From NCBI GenBank assembly GCA_012932295.1, contig JAAONU010000061.1, positions 124,001-188,000 on the forward strand: a stretch of 64,000 nucleotides of DNA, given 5' to 3'. The stretch comes from Cyclina sinensis (taxonomy: Eukaryota > Mollusca > Bivalvia > Venerida > Veneridae). The stretch's first letter is position 1, and every line of letters starts with the position of its first letter. Under the pieces are notes generated by a model, which was given only the letters and a program-made list of their open reading frames with translations, had not been told where the DNA came from and ran no database searches. Shown piece after piece: positions 13,060 through 24,689 of the stretch. The position numbers and the translations under genes are program-made.

Positions 13060-14130
13060 TGTGATATATAATTTAGACATATGTATCTCATTACGATAAA
13101 ATTGTGGGAAGTGTTATGCTTGTAGAAAAGAAATTAATAGATGTATATTGAGACACGTTCCCCAAATATGTGTCTGCCTTATTCCTGGAGAACGCTCCAG
13201 TGTTATCTTACATCAGAAATAGGAATTGATTATTTGACATTGTAAGAACTTTAGGATAGATTTTGAGGAAGAGTAAGATGTCAATAACGGCAAGTAGACG
13301 ACAGTAGTAGACGCCACTAACTAGTGTTTCTTTTCATGTTGTCACTCGTACAATTAGTAAGTTGATCTCACACTAAAATGTTGCATAGGGGAGCAAATAT
13401 GAAAGAATGTAGAGTATTGGATCATTGCCTTGTGCTAGTGCGCTAGACTAACAGCTGCAGGTCCAATACTCCCCTCTTCTCTAACTGTACGAATTGTTAA
13501 ACCAACGTCCATTTCTCCCTGGTGTTCGACTCTTGCTGTCGTAAAAACCTTAAGCTCTAAAGGAAACTGGTCTATTACTTCAAATGAAAGCAACTAGAAA
13601 ATGTCGGGAAAGATACATTTGTTGATTGTGGGAATTTCACTGGTGAATTAGGCACGCTGGTCTTGTGTTTGCACACTGTTCTTGTTCGATAATTAGAATA
13701 CAGTAATAGTGCACTGTATTTATTGCACTTACCTTTAATTAATAACAGGTCACTGCATTGTATAGTCATCCATAATCACTTCAATGTTTTATTGATTACT
13801 GTAGCCCTTCATGTCCGTAATTAGCATAAATTGTTAAAAAAGAAAACAAACGAAGCCTTTCACATGACTCTAAAACGCCAAAAAAAAGGAGAAAAATTGT
13901 CTCGTAACTTTTTCTTGCGCAGTTTACGTTTACAAGTTGGTGTTCAGAACTATATTTCATATTGTCAAAGTTAAAGCAAAAGTTGTCGACAAATTGTTAC
14001 TGACTTTTATTTTTTTCATAATTATTTCAAAAAAATAACTGAGTATTGAACTGAAACAACGATGAACTATTTCACTGGTTTGAAAATGAAAAAAAAAGAT
14101 CATGTTTGATAATAATCAACATTTTCTTAA
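13060..14130. other. Intergenic, nothing assigned
   Basis: A+T-rich sequence with no supported gene, RNA or clear array. Confidence 0.4.
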
Positions 14131-14760
14131 GATAAGATCCCTTAATATTTATAAAATGAGCAGTAATTTTAACTTCAGTCAAAAATTCATTCATGTTCCC
14201 TTGTCTCATTACTGTAAGAATGTGCAAAACACAACTCAAAAACTACCAAAAGTAATTTAGTTGATATTTAACAGAAATGACAGAGCACATTTAGCTAATG
14301 CGCAATATGCAGGGACCATAACTATGTCTTGTCCAAAGAGGAAGTGCAGTGTGCAATAAGTATAACTCTGTTTTGCTTTTTTAATGATCACCCATTACTA
14401 TGTTCTGTTTGCTTAATTCTTGTTATAGCTCCAAAAGTTATTAAGGGATTTCATTCAAATTGGATTCAATGATGGAGTGCCTCAAGGCGGGAATGTAGTA
14501 ACTAAGAACCATAACTCTACCTTGCCTTGCCTTTATAATTTTGTCCCTTGGTAATGTAAGTAGTAGAATGTCAAAACAAAGCTCAAAAAAGAAAGGATTA
14601 AGTTGATATTTCACACAATGACAATAACCATTGACCTGATATGCAATATGCAAGAACCATAACTCTGTTTTGTCCCAGTTTGTAATTACCTCCCTTTGTT
14701 GTTTTGTTTATGCTTGTCCGCAAGATTACTTTAAAACTGTGGAAGGGATTCTGCTTATTC
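14131..14760. repeat. Degenerate module array
   Basis: Three diverged modules of about 190 bp share GCAATATGCA, 'ACCATAACTCTG' and 'AGTTGATATTT'. No terminal hairpin could be found, so this is a worn remnant of the modular repeat class. Confidence 0.5.
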
Positions 14761-15990
14761 CGGCCTTCCTCGGCTGGACGATATTAGGATAGAAAGTTTC
14801 TATGAAAACAGCGAAAAACAACGAAGCTCACTTTGATTACATCCGGGAGAATATGTTTCCCCAGTTTTGACCGGATAAACCCTATCCACAGATATTTTCT
14901 TCCCCTGACGATAACTGCCTTCAAAAGTTGTTCATGCGTGAAGGTGTACTGCGGCAAAGCGGCTGGAAATACAGGGCTATGTTTTTTTTTTTTTTACTCT
15001 GGTGGCCCGAAAAATGTCTCCGTTGACCCTGAGAAAAATTGGTCTCCCTGACCGGTCTCCACTGGTCCTATTGCGTAACATGCAGTAATATTGCGGATAT
15101 GACATTACAATAATATCGAAGGAGGTAATTGGTGATGTTTGGGTGAGCTATGAAACTCTTCAATAGTGCAAATTTGCGCACCGGATATGTAGGTCTTGTT
15201 ATATTCTGGGATGCAGAGGGGAGAGTCTGTCTGACATCGCAAGTTTTTCGATTTAATTTAGAACTAATGTAACTTTTATGAAACTTGTTTTAGCTACCGA
15301 TTTCTATGGATCAAATGCGCGTTGGAATAGAAAGGTGAATAAAAGTTAGGAACAACAAAGAAAATTATTTTCGCTATTTCCCCAGTATCTCACAGCTACA
15401 TGTGTTGCTAAAGTGCTGTGTCAAATTTTTATTTATCTCCCCTTAATTCTGTAATTGGGAATAATGACACATTTATGACCACTGTCTGTAAATCTGTCCA
15501 TATATGAGCCGCAAAACGGATTGTATCCATTAAGGGTTAAAATTTCAAAAGGGCCTGGTGAATCCATTTCCTTATAAGTTGGGAGGGGACTTGTATGGTA
15601 GTAATTGTCAAAAATAAATACAGATTCTGATAGTACTCACCAAGACAAACAAAACGATTATTACATGACCAGATCGGAGACAAAAATATTTTGATAAAAA
15701 ACACACACAACGGGTATACCCTTTTACAGCATCAAGGGTAGATAAATTACAATTTGACACGGCACTTAAGCAACACCTTCATATCTGGTGCGCAACTTTT
15801 CATTATAAAAGTGTTCTTTTTTTAACAAAGAAACGCTGGTAAAATATCTTGTACTATAAACGCTCCCCAGTTTTGACAAAGTAGTGATGTAACATATATA
15901 TGTTTATCATTTCTTGCTCTATCCCTACCGCATATCCAGTGTAACCAAGATCACTTGATTTGAGTCAATGCATTTTTGCATACATGAAAT
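14761..15990. other. Intergenic, nothing assigned
   Basis: No gene or strong repeat supported. Contains a poly-T run near 14985 and a short GGGTATACCCTTTT at about 15711-15724. That motif recurs at the centre of the palindrome at 17790-19050. Confidence 0.35.
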
Positions 15991-15994
15991 TGCA

Positions 15995-16575
15995 ATTAAA
16001 GGGTAAAGTCTTCAACACTTTCCTTGTCTGAACTGATTAAGTTCAAAGCTGCTCTTAAATCCGCATTAAAGCATCGTATAGTTAAGCATCCAGGTATGAT
16101 TATTTTCCCCGCTTTAGGGATCACAGATAAAACTGCTTGTCATAACGAGATAGTCAAAAACTTTGTTTTTCAGCTCTAACATTGTGATGTTTCTTTATTT
16201 TATTCCGACATAATAGTTAGGTAAGTCCCAATGGACACCCATTTTCTGAGAAAAAAGGATTATCTTTGGAAAAAAAAACTCGTCTAAAATAAGTAATATT
16301 TGCAGCATTGTTTGGTTGTAATCTTCCCTCTTACTTCATATTTAAAAGTAATGAAGTTATGACACCATGTACCGTAGAGGAAAGAGTGTCAGGCATTTTG
16401 TTTACAAACCCCTTCGACCTTCTCGCCATTTATGTGAAACGTCTGGCATCATCAGTTCGCAGACTAGGCTGACGGTTGTATAATCCTTCCGTGCTACGAT
16501 GCTCTTGGTTTATTTCGGTTAAACAGTTCCAGTATCCCATTATTTTCTACGTCATGTTTTTAGAAGATATGGGCA
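15995..16575 (+). repeat. Direct duplication, copy 1
   Basis: About 580 bp that recurs at 19053-19645 in the same orientation. It begins around GGTAAAGTCTTC and ends near TTATTTTCTACGTCATG. The open frame it carries is not recognisable. Copies differ by scattered substitutions and by an insertion of about 30 bp in copy 2. Confidence 0.8.
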
Positions 16576-17084
16576 ATTTACTCTCAACATAGTCAAGGTA
16601 ATTTCTACAACTTATATATCCAATTTATATCGCCAGTTTAAATTATATCGGTGACCATCATGACTGTGAACTTTTCAGAAAATTAAAGTTGCACCGATGT
16701 GTACCCTTGGAAAAACTAGCATTACTGGTCTTTTTTCTAAAATTCATTAAGAGAAAAGTGAACTCTCATTGAATAAAGTTGAATATTGTTAAAATCTTTT
16801 GTGTCTAGCTGAGTCATAAATTAAACTTACAACAACATTGTATTTATGCATTTACACATCTCATAAAAGTGAAAGCAGTGTTTGTTTTCTTCTAATTTAT
16901 AAGATTTCGATGCATTCACTGTGCTTCCAGAACTTACCTTCACTGTCATGTATCTTTGTACTTGTAAACAGAACGTTTCAACTTTCATTTGGAATCTTTT
17001 CCAGAATTTTACGACAATTTAATCACTTTTCTACCCATTTAAATATGCTTGCAAAATAAGAATTTTATCAGACGAGCGATATGG

Positions 17085-17500
17085 CTTGGTCCGAGAGTTA
17101 TCTTGTTTTGAACCTAGTTTTTTTAAAGGGAAGTTACTTCTACAAAATCAAAGTAAAATGTAGAATTGCAGTGGCCTTTCCTTATTATTCGCTAAGGTAC
17201 AATATTTCGACGGACGGACATACTTTAATATAGGTTTATTTGTTTAAAGGGCAATTATTTCTACAATATGATGTATAATACAAAATTATATATTTATAAA
17301 TGAAGTCAAAATGAGCACTTGAAAACCGCTATGTTTTATTCAGCAAGGCTTATTTTTCTTGAAGTATGACAAATTAGACTGGATATCCTGAACAGACGGA
17401 CGAACATATTTTCATATCATTTATTTTGTTTATTTTCCAAAGCCTTTCTAGACAATATGATGTATAATATATAGTTATACCTAATGGAGTCAAAATAAAC
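17085..17500. repeat. Two diverged modules
   Basis: Two modules of about 200 bp share 'CTACAATATGATGTATAATA' and GACGGACGGACA- or GACGGACGAACAT-like stretches. No terminal hairpin was found. Confidence 0.4.
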
Positions 17501-17789
17501 ATTGGAAAATAATAAAAATGCGTGATTGTTTACTCTGACAATGTTTCTCATAAAAATGCCGAAAATGCAGATTATTAGGTTACTTTGAACTCGCTTTTCT
17601 CTTCTAATTATTCAAATTTTGCAATTATCTTTTCTTTGTTATCATTTACTGTCTTTCCTTTAAAGATCTGTGTATGCACGTTTGTGTCTGTACGTACGTG
17701 ATTGTCTGTACGTCTGTCCGACAAAGGAACATTCTAAGGTATAAAAAATATACTTTTTTTCGTTTTAATGCCTGCAGAAAGAAAAATAC

Positions 17790-19050
17790 AATTATTTCAC
17801 ATGATTTTTTTGCTCTTTCTTGTACCATGGATATTCGATAGAGCTGAAACAGGAAGTGTCATCTGATTTTCGTCCGTCTGTTCCCTCCGAAATGATTGCA
17901 CTTATACCACTGTCTGTAAAGAAAAAAAAAGTGTTTTATATCATTTTCCAAGTGTTATTATTTTATATCAAAGACAGATAGCATCAAGGTCAATACATAT
18001 TATGTTAGATATGAGACTTGGCTTTCAGAAAATGATAACTTTTAGAGGTCAAAGGTCTCATGGTCCCAAGGGGAGACAACCAAAGAGGGTCTCTGACACT
18101 GAATATAGCCTATTTTAGACATTTTTGACATGAAATTAAATTAACAAATGACTTCCAATTTCAAAGCTAAATGTATATTCTTAAATAGGGTATAACAGTT
18201 TATCATCATGCCAAATATGGATTGAATCGGAGATAAAAAAAAATTCTCCAAAAATGACCAACTCTGAAATTATAAAAAAAATTTATAAAAAATCAACCGT
18301 TCAAGTTATTCCAATTTTGACTTCAGATCCGTTGAAAACATACTTATAGACATCATATATGTAAGTTTCAAGAAAATCTGAGACAAAAAATTTTTTTGTT
18401 AAAAAAAACTAAAAGGGTATACCCTTTTGGTTTTTTTTGACAAAATTTTTTTTTGTCTCGGATTTTCTTGAAACTTATATATATGATGTCTAAAAGTATG
18501 TTTTCAACGGATCTGAAGCCGAAATTGGAATAACTTGAACGGTTGATTTTTTATAATTTTTTTTTATAATTTCAGGGTTGGCCATTTTTGAAGAATTTTT
18601 TTTTATCTCCGATCCATTCCATATTTGGCATGGTAATAAACTGTTATAACCTATTTGAGAATATGCATTTAGTTTTGAAATTGGAAGTCATTTGTTAATT
18701 TCATTTCATGTCAAATATGTCTAAAATAGGCTATATTCAGTGTCAGAGACCCTCTTTGGTTGTCTCCCCTTGGGACCATGTGACCTTTGATCTCTAAAAG
18801 TTATCATTTTCTGAAAGCCAAGTCTTATATCTAACATAATATGTATTAACATTGATGCTATCTGTCTTAGATATAAAATAATAACACTTGGAAAATGATA
18901 TAAAACACGGTTTTATTTCTCTTGACAGGCAGTGGTATAAGTGCAATCATTTCGGAGGGAACAGACGGACGAAAATCAGATGAAACTTCCTGTTTTAGCT
19001 CTATCGAATATACGTGGTACAAGAAAGAGCAAAAACTTTTCTGAAATAAT
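17790..19050. repeat. Large palindrome with 0.63-kb arms
   Basis: The left arm (about 17790-18419) is the reverse complement of the right arm (about 18420-19050). The arms meet at the perfect palindrome AAAAGGGTATACCCTTTT, with essentially no spacer. The outer parts, with TTGCTCTTTCTTGTACCA and CGTCCGTCTGTTCCCTCCGA, match with few changes. It could be a foldback-type mobile element or a recent inverted duplication. Confidence 0.85.
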
Positions 19051-19052
19051 AC

Positions 19053-19645
19053 TAAAAGGTAAAGTTTTCATCAATTTTCTTGTCTGAACTGATAAAGTTT
19101 AGAGCTGCTCTTAAATCCGCAGTAAAGCATCGTATAGTTAAGCATCCAGGTATTATTATTTTCCCCGCTTTATGGATCATATGTCTTGATAAAAAGATTA
19201 AAAGAAAGCTTGAAAAACTGCTTGTCATAATGAGATAGTCAAAAACTTTGTTTTTCAGCTTTAACATTGTGATCTATCTTCATTTTATCCCGACATATTA
19301 GTTAGGTAAGTCCCAATGGACACCCATTTTCTGAGAAAAAAGGATTATCTTTGGAAAAAAAACTCGTCTAAAATAAGTAAGATTGCAGCATTGTTTAGTT
19401 GTAATCTTCCTTCTTACTTCATATTTAAAAGTAATGAAGTTATGACACCATGTACCTTAGAGGAAAGAGTGTCAGGCATTTTGTTTACAAACCCCTTCGA
19501 CCTTCTCGCCATTTATGTGAAACGTCTTGCATCATCAGTTCGCAGACTAGGCTGACGGTTGTATTATCCATCCGTGCTACGATGCTCTTGGTTTATTTCG
19601 GTTAAACAGTTCCAGTATCCCATTATTTTCTACGTCATGATTTTA
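19053..19645 (+). repeat. Direct duplication, copy 2
   Basis: Second copy of the 15995-16575 segment, starting directly at the right edge of the palindrome. It shares the block with GCTGCTCTTAAATCCGC and the block ending TTATTTTCTACGTCATG. Confidence 0.8.
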
Positions 19646-19679
19646 CAAGATAAGTCACAGTCCTACTACGTGGTTCAAC

Positions 19680-20245
19680 CAGTGTTAATCATTCTGGGAC
19701 CTAAGTTGTCTGGATGGAATATAAATGTCTAGCATGTTTCGTATATAAGTAGTTGCCTGTCCGTGAAGCGCCTTAAACACATAATATAAGGAGTTTGTAC
19801 TCGACTCTGATGTGCACAGGAGGCCAATGTAGTTCCTTATGTGGCAGTTACGCGGTGTCCTGGTAATAACACGAGCAGCCGTTATTTTGAACATTTTGGA
19901 GCTTGTTGAGAACGTACTTAGGAGATCCATATAGCAATGAATTACAGTAATCTAGTCTTGATGTCACTAACGAGTTTATCAAGGTTCTGGTTGAATCAAC
20001 AGTCAGGTATTTCCGAATTTGAGCTATTAATTTGTCGAAATTGCATTAAGCATGAACGAGAAACTGAGTTCACATGCTGTTCCATGTCTAAATGAGGGTC
20101 CAGTACGGCACCAAGGTTTCTAACTATTGTTGATGGTTTTATTACAGAATCACCTACTCATACAGTAAGATCTTCAACATCACTTCATTTTGATACAGAG
20201 ACAATCACCTCGACCACTGCTCCTCCTCCTAATTATTTTTACATC
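19680..20245 (-). pseudogene. LINE reverse-transcriptase C-terminal remnant
   Basis: On the - strand the translation gives, in order, VRNLGAVLDPHLDMEQHV, RLDYCNSLLYGSPKYVL, AARVITRTPRNCHI, LYYVFKALHGQ and PSRQLRSQND. This is the standard order for the C-terminal part of non-LTR retrotransposon reverse transcriptases of the jockey/CR1/L2 type. Several frame changes separate these blocks, and a TGA interrupts the part near 20140, so it is dead. The 5' part of the element, the catalytic core and the 3' UTR are not visible. The exact clade cannot be given without a search. Confidence 0.85.
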
Positions 20246-20613
20246 TTACAAAAATAAGCCAGTAAAATACCCAGCATTATGCCGTATATAATCCATTAAT
20301 CCAGGGTATGACCCTTTAAAGGAATAAATAAACAACTACACAGCTTTGTAAATTTAATATTCTTATGAGTTTATACAATGTATATAATTATGTAAATGCA
20401 CTTTACAAATGAAGTCCACAAACTTTTTCCATCCATAATGAATGAGATATCATGATTTATGACAGTTCATTTCTACAGCCTTTCCAACATCGACTTGAAG
20501 CTACTTTATCACTGCTATTGTCACAAATTTCATTCAAAAATGTATTGTGTAGAGTCATTCCATAAATTAGTTTAAGAACTGAAATGTTCTATACAATCTA
20601 ATAAACATTCTTA
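20246..20613. other. Intergenic, nothing assigned
   Basis: A+T-rich; no gene, RNA or array supported. Confidence 0.35.
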
Positions 20614-21520
20614 TTAATCCCCTTCAGCAAAGCGGGGAGGGGATTATTGGTATGGCCTCCGTCTGTCCGTCCGTCCGTAACACTTTCGTATCTGCTCCAT
20701 AACTTTTAAACTGCTGAAATTTTTTTGAAATAACTTGGCACAAGTGATCATCATTATGAGACGATGTGCAGAGCGTAATTTTTGGGTTGCTACCCCAAGG
20801 TCAAGGTCACACTTAAAGGTCAAGTATTAAAAAAAGTTTACATTTTGTGTCCACTCCATAACTTATAAACTGCTGAAAATTTTTTGAAATAACTTGGCAC
20901 AAGTGATTACTATTATGAAACGATGTGCAGAGCACAATAATTGGGTTGCTACCCCCAAGGTCAAGGTCACACTTAAGGTAAAGTGTTAAAAGTCTACATT
21001 TCGTGTCCACTCCTTAACTTTTAAACCGCTGAAAAATTTTTGAAATAACAAGTGATCATCATTACGAGACGATGTGCAGAACGCGATAATTGGGTTGCTA
21101 CCAACAAGGTCAAGGTCACAGTTGAAAGTCAAATATCCACATTTCACGTCTGCTCTATAACTTACTAACTTGGCTTACAAAAAGTTTTTAAATTTTTTTT
21201 CTTTTAATTACTTTGCACAAATGATCACCACTATGACACGATGTGCAGAACCCAACATCCAGGTTGCTACCCCTAAGGTCAAGGTTAAATGTTTTCCATA
21301 ACTTTTTGACTTTATGGAAGATTTTAAATAACTTGGCACAAATAATTACTATCATGAGACTATGTGCTTCTAATATGCATGGCACAACGTCAAGGTCATG
21401 GTTGGTTAAAGATCAAGAAGTACACTTTCATGTCCACTGCGGAAGGGGATTTTGCTGTCCTTCAGACTGCCTTGTTAATGTCCAGCATTACAATTGCCTG
21501 GCAAAGAAACGTTACCACTA
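20614..21520 (+). repeat. Modular hairpin repeat, family B
   Basis: Starts with the hairpin-like TTAATCCCCTTCAGCAAAGC continuing to GGGGATTA, then a TCCGTCCGTCCG stretch. Five diverged modules of about 170 bp follow, each with ACTTGGCACAAGTGAT, GACGATGTGCAGA, 'GGTTGCTACCCC' and AAGGTCAAGGTCAC. The last part carries GCGGAAGGGGATTTTGCTGT. The same family lies inverted at 43725-45728. Confidence 0.75.
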
Positions 21521-21529
21521 ATATTTTTA

Positions 21530-23926
21530 AACAAGAGGGCCATGATGGTCCTTTTATTGCTCACCTGAAAACAACTGCAACTACTTTCTTCACATACCAA
21601 GTATCTAAAATCCAGACCTTGCGGTTTCTGACAAGAAGATTTTTTAAGTTTTACCTATGTCAGTCCATATAAAACCAAGTGGTCCCTGGGTTAGGGCCAA
21701 TTTTGAATTTTAGCATTGGTAACCTTGACCCTAGTGACCTAAAATCCAACCCAAGGGCAAATGCTTATGATACATACAAACCAAATATCTAAGACATATT
21801 TCAATAAATGAAGATTCATGTGTTTTGCAAGATTATCAAAGCTGTGAAACCATGCAGACATAGCAAAATTAGTCTATTCTGGCCCCAATATCTCTGAAAC
21901 ACATGATGGGATCAGGTCGGTTCAGGAAAAGAAAGGAGATCTATTTTTTATAAATGTTTTGTGAAAGTTTGGTTGAAATTGAATCAGTTGCGAGCATAAC
22001 ACTATGACATAAGGTACAGAAATGTCTTTTAAACGTCTGTGACCTTTACCTTGACCCCAATAACCTCAAACCCCACCAAGTGGTTGTGGTCCATGCATGG
22101 TGTGATATCTAAGCAAAGATATCAGTCAATTAATGAAGAATCCATAACAAAAAGTAGAAATATAAGCCTATGTAAAATCATGTGGCCCCTCGGGCAGGGT
22201 CAATTTTGACCATAGGGCCATGATTTGGAACAACTTGGTGGAGGTCCACTACACAATACTACAAACGAAATATCTTAGCTATAGGTCTTGTGGTTTCAAA
22301 AAAGATAATTTTAGAAGTTTTCTTTATATAAGCCTATGTAAAATTTTGTGGCCCCTGGTGCGGGGTCAATTTTGACCTTGGCGCCATGACTTGAACAAAC
22401 TTGGTAGAGAACTACTTGACAATGCTACAAAATTACCAAATATCTTAGATCTAGGCCTTGTGGTTTCAGAAGATAAAATTTTAGAAGTTTTCCTTATATA
22501 AGCCTATGTAAAATGACATGTGGCCCCTTGGGTGGGGTCAATTTTGAACCTGGGGCCATGATTTGAACTTGGTAGAGAACCACTAGACAATGCTACATAC
22601 CAAATATCTCAGCTCTAGGCCTTGCAGTTTCAGAGGAGAAGAATTTTAAAATTTTCACTTTTTAAATCTATTTTTAGCTCCTGTGGCCCAGGTCTGCAAT
22701 GGACCAAAACTATTTAAACAAGGGGACCATTGGCCCCAAAGTGCTCACCTGAGGACAGACTGTTATTTGTGTGGAAGCTGTCATTATTTCTTGTAAATCT
22801 AAGCTCTAGCCTTTAAAGCTTCAAAGGATAATTTTCATATAAGTTTTTACTATATGCAAATAATGAATATCTATGACCCCCAGGCAGGCCCAATTTTTAC
22901 CCCGGATATAATTTGTACAAACTTGGAACAGGTTCACTAGACAATATTTCATGCCAAATAATTAAGCTTAAGGCTTTCAGAGGAGAAGATTTTTTAAGTT
23001 TTTACTATATACAAATATGGAAAACCTATGACCCCCTGGGACAGGGCCAATTTTGGCACTAAGGGCATAATTTGAACAGCTTTCGTAGAAGACCTATAGA
23101 TGATGTCATATACCAAATATCAAAGCTCTAGCCTTTGTCATTTCAGAGGAGAAGATTTTTTAAGTTTTTACTATATACATATAAGGAAAACCTAACCCCC
23201 GGGGGCGGGGCCAATTTTGGCACTAGGGGCATAATCTGAACAACCTTGGTAGAGGACCTATAGATGATGTCATATACCAAATATCAAAGCTCTGGCCTTT
23301 GTCATTTCAGAGGAAAAGATTTTTTAAGTTTTTACTATATACATATAAGGAAAACCTATGATCCCCTGGGGCGGGGCCAATTTTGGCACTAGGGACATAA
23401 TTTGAACAACTTTGGTAGAGGACCTATAGATGATGTCAAATACCAAATATCAAAGCTCTTGGCCTTGTACTTTCTGACAAGAAGATTTTTTTTTAATTTG
23501 CATTTTTGAAACTTCTTTTTTGGCCTTGTGACCTACTTATGCAACAGACCAGAACCATTTGAACAAATTTGAAAGGGGACTACCCAAGGATCATTCCTGT
23601 GTAGTTTGGTTAAATGTGCATCATTGGTTTCAGAGGAGATGTTGTTTTTATGAAATTGTTGACGACGGATGACGCACGACGACGGACACCGGACACAGGG
23701 GGATCACAAAAGCTCACCATGAGCACATTGTGCTCAGGTGAGCTAAAAACTTTGATAGAGCTTCATGCAAGGAACAAGTTTTATCAAATTTGGCCAGCTG
23801 GTTTCAGAGGAGATGTCCTTTGAAGTAGTTGTGGACGACGGCAAACAGTCAACAGATGCTGAGGGATGACAGACAATCACTGATCCTAAAAGGTCACATG
23901 AGCACTGTGTGCTCAGGTGAACTAAA
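21530..23926 (+). repeat. Modular hairpin repeat, family A, outer copy
   Basis: The head AACAAGAGGGCCATGATGG starts at 21530. Modules of about 180 bp with 'GTGGCCCC' and 'GGGTCAATTTTGAC' follow. The tail near 23890-23926 reads CACATGAGCACTGTGTGCTC, then AGGTGAACTAAAA. It is split by another family A copy at 22717-23748. Confidence 0.75.
22717..23748 (+). repeat. Modular hairpin repeat, family A, nested copy
   Basis: The head AACAAGGGGACCATTGGCCCC starts at 22717. Four modules carry 'GACCCCC', 'GGGGCCAATTTTGGCACTA' and 'AGATGATGTCATATACC'. The tail is AGCTCACCATGAGCACATTG, then TGCTCAGGTGAGCT plus AAAA. It sits inside the outer copy: host words 'CAATGGACCAAAACTATTT' and 'CTTTGATAGAGCTTCATGCA' lie on either side, and these are adjacent in the uninterrupted relative near 11610-11660. 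Confidence 0.8.
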
Positions 23927-24068
23927 ATACTTATCAGAAATTTCTTCGGAGGAGATGATGTACTTTTTTGCAAGATACAACTCAATTTAATTAGAGAAAA
24001 CTCTATGTATGCAATATGCTGTCTCAATGGTGTTAAATTTATGTAAGATAAAAGCCAGGTCCCTAATA

Positions 24069-24146
24069 CTATAACAGTCCCTGTCTCTTCATAACTTCAT
24101 ATGTCTTTCTGTTTACCACATTACCCAAGGAATCTTCAAACTCCTC
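24069..24146 (-). pseudogene. SF3A3: SF3A3 pseudogene, last exon
   Basis: Acceptor TTTGTTCCAG, then EEFEDSLGNVVNRKTYEV and MKRQGLL and a TAG at 24069-24071. This exon alone is intact and matches the conserved SF3A3 C-terminus closely. The family normally has Asp-Leu where Val-Met stands here (YEVMKRQ versus YEDLKRQ). Confidence 0.85.
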
Positions 24147-24152
24147 CTGGAA

Positions 24153-24265
24153 CAAATTATATTTGAAACAAAGTGAGAACAAATTATATTTGACACAAAG
24201 TGATAACAAATTATATTTGACACAAAGTGAGAACAAATTATATTTGACACAAAGTGAGAACAAAT
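24153..24265. repeat. 27-bp tandem repeat, four copies, beside a splice acceptor
   Basis: The unit ACAAATTATATTTGACACAA plus AGTGAGA is repeated four times with few changes. It starts within ten bases of the acceptor of the last SF3A3 exon, and the first unit contains that exon's polypyrimidine tract. Confidence 0.9.
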
Positions 24266-24689
24266 TTTCTCACTAACTAGACAGAAAAATCTGATAATGT
24301 TACTAAATATACCAACATTTATATTGATCATATAAATCGGCAAACTCTTATTAGTGTCTTGCTTACAACCAGCTATGTTCCCAAGCTTACATTTAAAATA
24401 CTTATCCATTCAAAAATACAAAGATGGGGAACAAGGTATAGTACACGTACAAAGACAATACATCGTGAGAGTTAGAGGCAATAGAGAAAATGGGAACAGA
24501 ACACAGCCCACAAACACCATAGTCGGACAGCAAGCAGTATACAAGTAATCGCTAAAACAAGAACCACCACAAGCGGGGGTCACGCTCAACTTTTCTATTT
24601 CCAAAGGCAAACACATCAGAGGAAGCACATTGTGGTGAAGGGATTTCAAATGAAACATCATTTGGAAATACAATCATACATAAAATTAT

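Noticed and set aside
24113..24409. Repetitive - strand frame with SHFVSNIIC repeats
   Set aside because: Translation of the 27-bp tandem repeat, which is intronic.
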